From NCBI GenBank assembly GCA_020698575.1, contig CM036245.1:40889093-40953092 (forward strand): a DNA stretch of 64,000 nucleotides, written 5' to 3'. Source of the DNA: Bostrychus sinensis. Its lineage: Eukaryota; Chordata; Actinopteri; Gobiiformes; Eleotridae. Each line of letters starts with the position of its first letter. The first letter of the stretch is position 1. Below the pieces are notes generated by a model. It did no database searches, was not told where the DNA came from, and saw only the letters and a list, made by a program, of their open reading frames with translations. A program made the translations under genes and the position numbers. Positions 55,661-64,000 of the stretch are shown here, piece by piece.

Positions 55661-55972
55661 ACTACCTTACTTTACACTAAATATTAACCAACCTCAGAAT
55701 GAATGAAGAAAATAAATGTATTTTAGTATTTAGAGAACAGAGTTTTTGGCAGCTCTATGTGAATACTGCAAACATTAAAAAATAAAAAAGATAAATAAAA
55801 CAGGCTGCTTTCACATTACATTACACCTCTACCTATAAAAGGAGGTAAGAACTCGAAAAGTTGCTGGTCTTAAAAGATTAAACTCTTAACCACATATTTG
55901 TAACATTCATTCATGTAACAACTTAAAGCAGATTGGGTTCCCTTATCACATCTTCTGCTCAGTTTGGCTATG

Positions 55973-56197
55973 TTAGCTACAATTATGGAGGTCTCTTGTA
56001 ACTGCTTGAAATTTCTTTCTGGTCTTGAGAGGTTTTAATCTTGTTAGGTGGAGCTGAAGATTTGGTTGTAGTAGCAGGGGGGCTTTCCTCTTATCAGAGC
56101 TGCTGAGAGAAGTTTCCATTGGTGTGTAGTTGTGGTCAGTCATATTTGTTTGACCTGAGGCTAACGTTAGCTTAGTACCAGCTTTCCTGCTTGACAT
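55973..56197 (-). pseudogene. L1-type LINE ORF1 N-terminus
   Basis: The frame starts MSSRKAGTKLTLASGQTNMT and continues with a Ser/Lys-rich stretch for 74 codons. It lies in the right place and orientation to be ORF1 of the L1 whose ORF2 is at 50790-55660. I infer ORF1 from position and composition; no coiled coil or RRM is intact. Confidence 0.5.
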
Positions 56198-56937
56198 ATC
56201 TCGTCTGAGCTAGTCAAAGTATTTGAAGTAGTTACTTTGTGTTACGCGATAGATGATTGTGGTGGAGATTCGCTTTACACTTTCAAGTGTGTTTCACAAC
56301 TGATGTCGAGCTAATAGGCAATCTCGGGGCAATAGAGTGCGAGCTTAGAAGGACCAGCCTGCACGGACCGCCATCTTGCCGGAACTTTGTTCCACAGAGC
56401 TTACTGTGCTGTTGTAGTGATTGGAACAGGAGGAGAGCAGGAGAGAGAAGAGAGGCTGAGTGGCTTTAAAGAGTTAGCGCAGGTCTCTGTGAACAGGGAA
56501 AAATGTACCGAGGAGGTAATGATTGTTATGCATCATTGTGCACTTTGAAGTGGGTATACAGAAATTTAACAGCATTCTAGTGGGTATACACCGTATACCT
56601 GCGTATCACATAGATTACACCACTAGTTTTTAGGAAAATGACCCACACCAGGACTGGGACGAGCACAGAGGAGAGAGACAGCGAGGGTGTGGGGAGTGCC
56701 AGGCTGTGGGAGGAGACACGAGGCACAGGTGGTAACACAGGTGTGGATAACGGGATAAAATACTACATCACACTTGTCTACCTGCAACTACTGAGCAGAA
56801 GTACCCACCATTTGACCTCAGGAGGGCAGCACTCTGACGGTTTTCACCACAAAATTAGAATTTAGACCTTAGAATTTATTAGAATTAGTATTTAGACTTT
56901 TTTTTTTACAAAACAGTCAAAGATACAACTATAAATA
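56198..56937. other. Probable L1 leader and unassigned DNA
   Basis: 56200-56470 is likely the 5' leader of the L1 (minus strand). 56520-56640 holds the direct repeat AGTGGGTATACA (56550 and 56579). No gene is seen. Confidence 0.35.
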
Positions 56938-57952
56938 GCAGTAGCGTGCGGTGACTTTTTTAAACGGGTAAGCAGAGACCTTAACTTCATTAAGTTTTAT
57001 ATGACAACATTTTGATTTAATTTAAATTTTATTAAAAATCACCTAAATGCAATCCCATCAGTGTTTGAGTAGTAGGCTGTTTCAAACTATCTCACACTCT
57101 TCCTATATAATTACTATTAGTAATGCTGTCTGTATACCAAAGGTCATTACAACATTTTTTTCCACAAAGCTGGTCTTCTCTGTTGAAGAAACGTCCTGTA
57201 TTTCCTACAGCTGAGTTTGTCCAGAATAACCAATGCCCAGTTCATTCACAGTTCTGTAATATTCACATTCACTGTCACTGGCTCCTCTCCACTCCCCCAG
57301 CTCCACTTCTAACGAACATGTCTGACACTTAACGATGTACATGAGGCTATCCATTTATATGACACACAGTTTTATGCAGCAGCATGTACTCATGAAGAGA
57401 CATGAACAGGGTTTAGGCTACAAACTCTGACTTATCTGTAGAAATGCTGTTAGACACTTTGGCTGCGGATACTTGTGGAAAGTTTTGTTGTCTAATGCTG
57501 TGCATGCTCACTGTAATGTATGGGGCTGTAAGCTGCACAGTGCGCTGCTTGTCGCCCGCTGCTATCAGCCAGAGATCTCTGTCACTGAGCCTGAGATTGA
57601 CCACAGCACGCATGCGCGAGCTTCCAAAACAAGCTGCTGGGCCTCTGCTTGACAAGCCCCAGGCAGAAACAGTGCACCATGATTCTGCCTCCACGGAGGA
57701 GAAAATTACAGAAATGAATGGCAGAGAGGCAACCTAGCTTGCCTTGGCAGTACCTGGAGTGGCCAGCAGGGTGCAGAAAAAAACAGAGTGACTGAAAGAA
57801 GGTAAGAGACTGATTGTCTATGGAAGTGAACAGCAAAATGAAATGTTTGGAGAGATAGCAATTTAATTTCGTTATAGTTTTAATCCGTGTGTTTTTTAGA
57901 TTTGATTGGTCAAGCACTGCTTGCCTTGCTTGCCCTCACGGAACGCCCATAA
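56938..57952. repeat. Dispersed repeat R2, copy B
   Basis: It begins CAGTAGCGTGCGGTGAC and ends near GGAACGCCCAT. It matches 10645-12090 over its full length, apart from about 435 bases (10879-11314 in copy A) that are missing here at the junction TTCTCTG|TTGAAGAAACG. Confidence 0.75.
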
Positions 57953-58010
57953 TACTGAGATGTATCACTAAAGCCCTGTTTTGTACAGCCCATCAGCTAA
58001 AAAAAGTGGT

Positions 58011-58256
58011 TTAGGGTTGAGTTGCTCTTAAAAGAGCAGTCCACAACCCCTGCAACAAGAGGGGGTAACACTCCTGCCTCATACTCTGAATATGATCTGC
58101 TTTTGTAAAGGGCACCATGTCCACAGCCTCTAACCAATACACATCAGTACAACTGGCCTGGGAGTAGGACCTTGATATATCCTTGTCTGTCTCACAGTGG
58201 AGCACAATTTGGTGCTCATCTTTAACAACTTCAAAGTGTGTTAGATACAGGATCAT
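58011..58256 (-). other. Unrecognised open frame, possible exon
   Basis: The 81-codon minus-strand frame has mixed composition (HQIVLHCETDKDISRSYSQA, YWLEAVDMVPFTKADHIQ, ECYPLLLQGLWTALL). An acceptor-like CTCTACACAG lies just upstream on that strand. It has no known motif, and I found no donor at its end. It could be an exon of an unidentified gene or chance. Confidence 0.2.
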
Positions 58257-58483
58257 GGTTCTGTGTAGAGAGTATCTAAAATGGAAAGTAAAGATGGAGT
58301 ATAGATATCTGCTGGGACGAGTGGTACATTTTTAATGGGAATGTCCTGTTGTGGTCTGAAGTAGACATATTGGGCTGATTTTTGCCATTTTTAGTCAATC
58401 ATGCCGATTTTTGGTCAGGCACATGTCCGGGGATTATGTGACAGAAGGACCACAGCTTCCCCACCCAGCTTGTAGCAGTTTGG

Positions 58484-59503
58484 GCTGTTAGGTTGAATCC
58501 GAAAAGCCATAATTGTCAAGGAACTTTCTAGCTCCTTAAGCTCTAACCAGATGTACGTCATAATTCGCCATGATAAGGACTGTCCAGATTATTTTCTCAG
58601 TGAGGAAGGAGCTAGGGAAAGGAGCGTCATTGCTTCCTTAAATAGCTCCTTAAGCATAGGAAGCTCCAGACGTTCCTTACTGTCCAGCGAGGAGCAAGGA
58701 CCTATCCCATAATCCACTGCACCATCTCCAGAGTGTTTACTAACTCGGCCGAGTGAGGCCAATCTCATGTGTGATGAGTTTGGAATGAGTTAAAGACTTT
58801 ATTCCATAGAATGAGCTGAATAAATCACACTATGTAAAATATACACTTAGAGACCCCACGGAGGCTGTCTAACTCCTGATAAATGATTATTGTGTGGCGC
58901 TGTGAGATGGAGCTGGTCTGCATACTTTTGTTTACATTTTAGAAAAACAAAACTTAAAAACCACATGGCTCATAAGCATAAATCCACTGTGGCGTTCAGT
59001 GTAGCATTAATGCTGCTGACTGTGCAGAGCAGAGACAGAGCTGCTGTCAGTGAGTCTCAGAGAATATTTATCACAGCCTGTTCTGTGTGGATTACAGCAG
59101 TGTTTCATGTTTAAACCTCTGAGTTTCTGTGAGTCAGAGATGATTCTAGAGTCTGTGGAGTTAGTGCAGAGCTCTTTATTAAACAGAGCAGTAGCTTCTC
59201 TTATATAGAGTGATTTCAGGTTATTTCTGTACATTTTAATGTTAAAAAGATCATTAAAATTAGCGCTGCAGTGGAGCCTAAAGTGTGCTCATTGTAGTCC
59301 ATTTTCTGGGTGCTGTAGTTTGTATTAAACAGCTGTAGGTCCACATAACTTCCCTAGGTTAGGATGTTCAAATCTTCCAAACAGCGCTGAAGCCCCTTTC
59401 CTTACTGCAGTAGTAGTCTTACTGTTGACCTCATGACGTAGCTCTCAAAGATTAAGGACCAGGAGGTAGAAGGTACAATTTAAGGAATTCAGATTCAGCC
59501 AGT
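58484..59503. repeat. Possible MITE with degenerate inverted ends
   Basis: The left AGGTTGAATCCGAAAAGCCA.. and GCTCCTTAAGCTCT resemble the mirror of the right end (GATTAAGGACCAGGAGGTAG, GAATTCAGATTCAGCCA). Similarity is partial, and no target duplication is clear. Confidence 0.35.
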
Positions 59504-59989
59504 TCATATTAAACATCCGAAATTGCTTTATCTCTGCCTGAAAAGCTCAATACAGCATTTAAAAGATTTTGCTCATTTCCTTGCCTTATTGGTTTTCTCA
59601 AAAACCCATCTTAAACTGTTCTCACTGCCCAATTTTAATACATTTGTTTGCGGTTTAATAAGTATTACTAAGACAAACGGCTATATAATATTAATTTTGA
59701 GGCAGCTGTTGTGATATGAGGCTGTATCAAATTGAAGTGACTTGATACCAGGTTACCTGATATTAAACTCCAGTGTTCTCACTGTCCATAACTACACTTA
59801 TGCAACACTCCACAGTCATCAGCTGAGGGCAGAGCATCACAGCTGAATGTAGCCGGATGCTGTTGACTCTTGTCAACATGGCGCAAGAACACACAAGTTT
59901 CATAAAGCCTATATGATGATACTAACGGAGCCGAGACGATAACAGCACTATTGCTAACAGTAGCAGGGCTCTATCTGTGCCAAAGACAG

Positions 59990-60700
59990 AATCTGATGGG
60001 TTTAAGAATATTTTCGTGACGTCACGTAAAAGAGTGACGCGGGCGGCGGCCATGGCACGAGTTCACCAGTCTCCATTTTACACACCACACGCACCAAAAC
60101 AAACCATAATCAGTCAGCGCGCACCGAACAATCAACGAGCCGTTAGGGGTTAGGCTGAACCCCGCGGCCGGACACTGGCCAGGTCACAGCAGGAAACACT
60201 GTCCCACTCCGGGGCTGTCCTTTGCCAAAGTGCGTAGCACAGGCCTCCGGGTTAACGCCCCAAAACAGGCTTTAAACCCCGCGTGAGGCTGAGACCGCGG
60301 ACATGGCGAACATCACTGAGACACACACCATCAACATGAGACTGAGATTTTGACATTTCTCTGAGCCTTTGTTCGACCCGGACCTCTCTCCCACGCTCTC
60401 CATCACGTCTCCGTGTTTACAGGAGCGCTATTGTCCCACACCCTTCTCCATCACAACACCAGCCTCCCCCTGTACTCACTTCTCTGTCCCTCTGTTCGAA
60501 AGTTGTTCAGACACAGCCCGTTTTAAAACAATCAGTTTTTACCTGAGCGCCAGCCGTGGATGCTGCGGAGATGAGCTTCTCTCGGTGCGCCTCACTGATG
60601 CTCTGACTGCGCAAGCGCATCTCGCTCTCCACAGGCTCCGGTTAAGCAAACGCACACGCACAAGCTCTCAGCAGCACGACTTCATTTGTAAACCAGAATT
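59990..60700. promoter_or_regulatory. CpG-rich block with CRE and NRF1-type sites, candidate promoter
   Basis: CpG density is far higher than around it. It contains a CRE palindrome TGACGTCA (60018-60025, within CGTGACGTCACG) and an NRF1-type palindrome TGCGCAAGCGCA (60607-60618). A YY1-like GGCGGCCATGGC is at about 60044-60055. On the minus strand it contains an exon-like segment with a good donor (60543-60620), so it may be the clip3 promoter about 19.4 kb upstream of the first confident exon. It could instead serve another gene on the plus strand. Confidence 0.5.
60543..60620 (-). CDS. Candidate alternative first coding exon of clip3
   Basis: The minus-strand ATG at 60618-60620 opens 26 codons (MRLRSQSISEAHREKLISAA STAGAQ) ending at a donor CAG|GTAAAA in phase 0. 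The confident clip3 exon beginning at 41196 has its acceptor in phase 0 and reads VLT before the usual Met, so the two would join in frame. An in-frame TAA lies 21 bases before this ATG. If it is real, the protein gains 29 residues. I found no family match to support it, and the phase agreement has a one-in-three chance. Confidence 0.3.
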
Positions 60701-60814
60701 CTTTTTCTGGCTTGTTCCAGCAGCAGCGAAGTCAGGGAGCATACATGAAGCTCAAATGCCTTCGTTTTTATGTAGCCGTGTATTTCTGGTGTTTCACTGA
60801 TAGAAGTTTGAATT

Positions 60815-61330
60815 ATTTTGCTTTGCAAAAGTATTCATCCCCCTTAGCATTTTTCCTTTATTCCTCTACCAGGAATTGAAATTAATCACTGGGAGGTTTT
60901 TGTCCCTTTACATCACATGACAACAACTATGAAGATGCAAAAAAAAAAAAATTATTGTGCAAGTAAATAAGAAATAGGACAGAAAAACAGAAAACTTGAG
61001 TGTACAAAAGTACTTACCCCCTTTTTAAAGAGGCCTCTAAACAAGATCTGCTGGCATTACCCTCCGAAGTAACAGAAGTAGTTGGATAAGGTCCACCTGT
61101 CTGCAATTTAAGTCATAATGCCATAAAACCATTGAATTCTCATTACAAAAAAAATTAGGGATCCACACCAAACCTGCCTATGTAACACCTCCCAAGAGGT
61201 TTAGCCACCACTTTAACAAGTTCAGTTGACCACCAGATATCTATAACGATGAGACCATGAAAGAAGTTTAAGTAGATTGTATTGCAACTTTTAAAAGTCC
61301 TTAAAAGGCTAAAAGCTGAGGGAATTTGTT
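60815..61330 (+). mobile_element. Tc1-like transposon, 5' terminal part
   Basis: TTTGCAAAAGTATTCATCCC then CCTTAGCATTTTTCC is a terminal repeat familiar from fish Tc1 elements. AAGTACTTACCCCC and the leader words AAGATCTGCTGGCAT and GGTCCACCTGTCTGCAATTT follow. A decayed leader reaches about 61330. There is no transposase. Confidence 0.65.
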
Positions 61331-61640
61331 AAAGTTGGGAACTGTGGCAGTAGAATTGCATGTCAGAGCTAAGTTTAGATTGAGTTTAGATTAGGGCATT
61401 TAGGCAGGAGACCGAGCTGTAGGTCGGTCAGGGCTTGCAAGGTTTTGGTTGGTACACTGGCATGGTACTGTGTCTCCAGTGTGCCCCGACTCCTGCAGAG
61501 TGGCCGACCGGTCTTTAGACTGCCCTGGCGGACCCCAGCTCTGTACAAAAGGCAAGACACAGACAATGAGAGAGAGTTACAACACAACAAAATACAAGTT
61601 GCTGTTTATTTTAGCTGCATAAAAATAAACTAACAAGTTA
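61331..61640. other. Unassigned, with a segment repeated after R1 copy 3
   Basis: CTGTACAAAAGGCAAGACAC then AGACAATGAGAGAGAG (61540-61577) recurs as CTGTACAAGAGGCAAGACAA then AGACAATGAGAGCGAG (61907-61945). The two copies flank dispersed repeat R1 copy 3. Confidence 0.5.
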
Positions 61641-61647
61641 GCCTGGG

Positions 61648-61845
61648 TTTTTTTTAGGAGTTTTTCCTTACCGAGAAGGAGGGTCTAAGGACAGGATTGT
61701 CCTGGGTCTGTTTAGTGTAGTTATTGTTTGTGTTGTCTGATTATGTGTTTATGTTTGATCAACTGTTGTGAAGCCCTTTGAGGCGACTTTTGTTGTGATA
61801 CTGGGCTATACAAATAAATCTGAATTGAATTGAATTGAATTAGCC
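61648..61845 (+). repeat. Dispersed repeat R1, copy 3, with GAATT tail
   Basis: GGAGTTTTTCCTTACCGAGA, AGGGTCTAAGGACAGGATTG, GAAGCCCTTTGAGGCGACTT and ATACTGGGCTATACAAATAA are followed by GAATTGAATTGAATTGAATT. It is in the opposite orientation to copies 1 and 2. The tail marks its 3' end. Confidence 0.85.
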
Positions 61846-61849
61846 ATAC

Positions 61850-62110
61850 TACTCAATGTGTGTGGTGCATATGCTGCTTCATTGTTTTAGTGCAAAAGGA
61901 CTGACCTGTACAAGAGGCAAGACAAAGACAATGAGAGCGAGGGAGAAGCAAATTCAGCATGCTTTTAAATGGGTGGAACACCCCTTCAAACCTGTCAGCT
62001 AATAAGCACCACATAGCCATTGTCCCACAGCAAACAAGGAAAACCCACACAAAAGAAAATCACACCCAATGGTAAAGTGGCAGTTGCTTGGAAGGATACA
62101 GTTTTACCCT
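61850..62110. other. No gene seen
   Basis: Apart from the repeated segment at 61907-61945, I recognise nothing here. Confidence 0.4.
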
Positions 62111-62114
62111 GTTG

Positions 62115-62290
62115 CACCTAGAGACGACCATCTAAAACTCACAAATCGGGCAAGGAGTGCATTCATCAGAGAGGCAACAATATGACCAAAGTTGACCCTC
62201 AAAGAGCTGCAGAGCTCCACAGCAGAGACTGTTGTATCTGTCCACAGGACCACCGCTCCCATTGCACACATCACGCGTTGTGCATAGGGC
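62115..62290 (+). pseudogene. Tc1-like transposase N-terminal fragment
   Basis: The plus frame reads RARSAFIREAT, then a stop, then PKLTLKELQSSTAE and VVSVHRTT. This is the second helix-turn-helix of Tc1 transposases (TLKELQxS...SVHRTT). About 45 codons survive with one nonsense codon. Confidence 0.7.
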
Positions 62291-63414
62291 ACCAGCTGCT
62301 GGGAAGGGGGGCATCAAAACCTTGATATTGCTGGTGTGATAAAATGTCATGTCTTTGTGCAGCTGTGGGCTATTAATTTTAAAACTCAAAACACACATTT
62401 GTGTTGATGGAGAAGATTTTAATATTTTCAAGAAGAATTTTATGCTTTAAGGAATCTAGGTGCGGGCATAACAGAGAAATCATTTAAATCTTTAAAACAG
62501 TTTAAGTGGTTTTAATAAAAGCCACTTTGGAAATGCCTCTAATTAACGGCGATGTTAGCAAAATCAGTCTGATTTTCACAGATCTTATCTCTAATGTTTT
62601 ACTCAAAAACAATCAGAAAATACAATAAGCTGTTAGACCTCGTGGAAAAAATACCTGCAGCATGTCTTAAAGTTTTAAAAAAAGACTCTGATAGCCAGAA
62701 GTTAGTCCCTCATTCACTGCCCTTGATTTATTTTATTTCTGCAAAGTCAAAAATCATAGTAGCAATCCAAATACAGAGTTACGGATCTACATCCCCAGAG
62801 AGGGGGGCACCCCCTTGTTGTAATCCCCGCGGTCTCCCTCCGCAGCTCAGAGTAAGGAGATGCCCCCCTGAACCAGGGTTACCATGGCATTTTTATACCA
62901 GGAGTGACATCATAGTGACATTATTCCAATTTGTGCATACCTCCTTGTTTTCTGTGCATTGGTGTCTTCCCTCGTGGACACTTGTTATCTTACTTGAACT
63001 CAATAATGAATTGTTGAAATTAACCCGCTTTAAAGGACAATTTGACTGTACAATAAGAAGATGACAAGGCCAGCACAAGATGGGAAACATGTCTCGAGGA
63101 CAATACTGATCGACTTGAACAACACAACACATTGGAACTTGAACTTGAAAAATAACCCAAGAGTAACACAGTTAACAACCGATGCCTAACACATAATGGC
63201 ATAACTAAAATAAAGTTTATTAAAATGCAACGCAATGCATAAACTAATGTTTAACATAACATAAGAATCATACATCAATACAAGAAACTTAAAATCATTG
63301 CGGCATGAACTAAGCAAACTTTATTGATTTAAATGGCCTAAGTTAAAGCAGAAAATATGAACTGACTAAGTGGAGTTGCCCCTTGACCACTAGCATTAGC
63401 AAAAATAAATCCAA
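62291..63414. other. Unassigned sequence
   Basis: No gene is seen. A GC-richer stretch (62785-62880) and short overlapping frames at 62893-63235 have no recognised motif. Confidence 0.4.
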
Positions 63415-63924
63415 CACTAAATTGCCAAAAGTATTCATTCACCCTCTTAGGTGTTCCAATCACTTCCATGGCTACAGGTGAATAAAATCAAGCACCTAGG
63501 AAGCAGCTTTGTGGAACACTTTGTGGAAAACTTTAGGGATGGCCACTTCCTGTTCCAACATGACTGCACCAGTGCACAAAGCACGGTCTATAAAGACATG
63601 AATGAGTGACTTTGGTGTGGAAGAACTTGACGAGGCTCCACAGAGTCCTGACCTCAACTCGACAGAACACCTTTGAGATGAATTAGAGCGAAGACTGCGA
63701 GCCAGGCCTTCTTGTCCAACATCAATGTCTGACCTCACAAATACGCTTCTGGAAGAATGGACAAAAATTCCCATAAACACTCCTAAACCTTGTGGAAAGC
63801 GTTCCCAGAAGAGTTGAAGCTGTTATAGATGGAAAGGGCCAACGTCATGTTAATCCCTATGGATTAAGAATTAAATTCATATGTGTGTAAAGGCAGGTGA
63901 GCAAATACTTTTGGCAAAATAGTG
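63415..63924 (+). mobile_element. Tc1-like transposon, internally deleted, 510 bp
   Basis: The ends CACTAAATTGCCAAAAGTAT (63415) and the mirror of CAAATACTTTTGGCAAAATA then GTG (63924) form the inverted repeat of a widespread fish Tc1 family. The leader (GGTGTTCCAATCACTTCCAT) joins directly to the transposase 3' part at about 63535 (FGDGHFLFQHDC, normally FQHDCAP with the second catalytic Asp). The middle is therefore deleted. Several frameshifts are present. The right flank is TA; the left TA is mutated. Confidence 0.88.
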
Positions 63925-64000
63925 TATTTACTTAGTACTGACTTTTAATGGTGGTATAGGATGAAGGATGAGAAGCCTGGGTACATCACATGTGAGCGGT

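Noticed and set aside
60369..60800. A 143-codon plus-strand frame in the CpG-rich block
   Set aside because: Low-complexity Ser/Thr/Leu composition with no domain; high GC content makes long chance frames likely, and the opposite strand has the better exon signals.
62104..62431. Two minus-strand frames of 62 and 99 codons
   Set aside because: They are opposite-strand shadows of a plus-strand Tc1 transposase fragment.

Overview
The window is teleost fish nuclear DNA. The evidence is one spliced vertebrate gene with GT-AG introns, surrounded by repeats typical of fish genomes (Tc1/mariner, hAT, PIF/Harbinger-like, BEL/Pao, DIRS, copia, L1, RTE and R4-type LINEs, and tRNA-derived SINEs). No species can be assigned from this sequence, and there is no prokaryotic gene content, operon or CRISPR array.

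The only confident host gene is clip3 (CAP-Gly domain containing linker protein 3, CLIPR-59). It lies on the minus strand from 41187 (ATG) to 18865 (TAA). I traced 13 coding exons splice site by splice site. Every junction is GT-AG, all phases agree, and the spliced frame is exactly 1731 nt, giving 576 residues. The protein has an acidic N-terminus, three ankyrin-type repeats, two CAP-Gly domains (GKNDG and GKHDG signatures), a Lys-rich linker, and the family's C-terminal Cys-Cys membrane anchor. A CpG-rich block at about 59990-60700 contains a CRE, an NRF1-type site and a minus-strand exon-like segment that is in phase with the first confident clip3 exon. I propose it as the promoter and first exon, but this is inference.

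Layout: 1-9050 is a repeat graveyard holding a copia retrotransposon split by a hAT element with perfect 8-bp target duplications, a degenerate R4-type LINE and a TIR element of unclear class. 9050-18860 holds dispersed repeats, a possible solo LTR and unassigned DNA. 18865-41187 is clip3; most of its large introns are swollen by named insertions: a 1338-bp TIR element, a Tc1 fragment and a BEL/Pao retrotransposon in intron 11, a palindromic MITE in intron 8, a 1-kb MITE in intron 7, a 1.9-kb VNTR and an L1 in intron 5, and a mariner in intron 3. 41200-60500 is again repeat-rich: a 20-bp VNTR interrupted by a dispersed repeat, a Tc1 carrying a SINE, a DIRS element split by a PIF/Harbinger MITE, and an L1 split by a hAT element. 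60800-64000 contains three Tc1 remnants.

I did not find a convincing new biological system. The points most worth a second look are the complete clip3 model with its possible distant first exon, the cleanly dated nested insertions, two TIR families I could not classify, the 28-bp minisatellite linked to RTE LINE tails, and the G-rich intronic VNTR.
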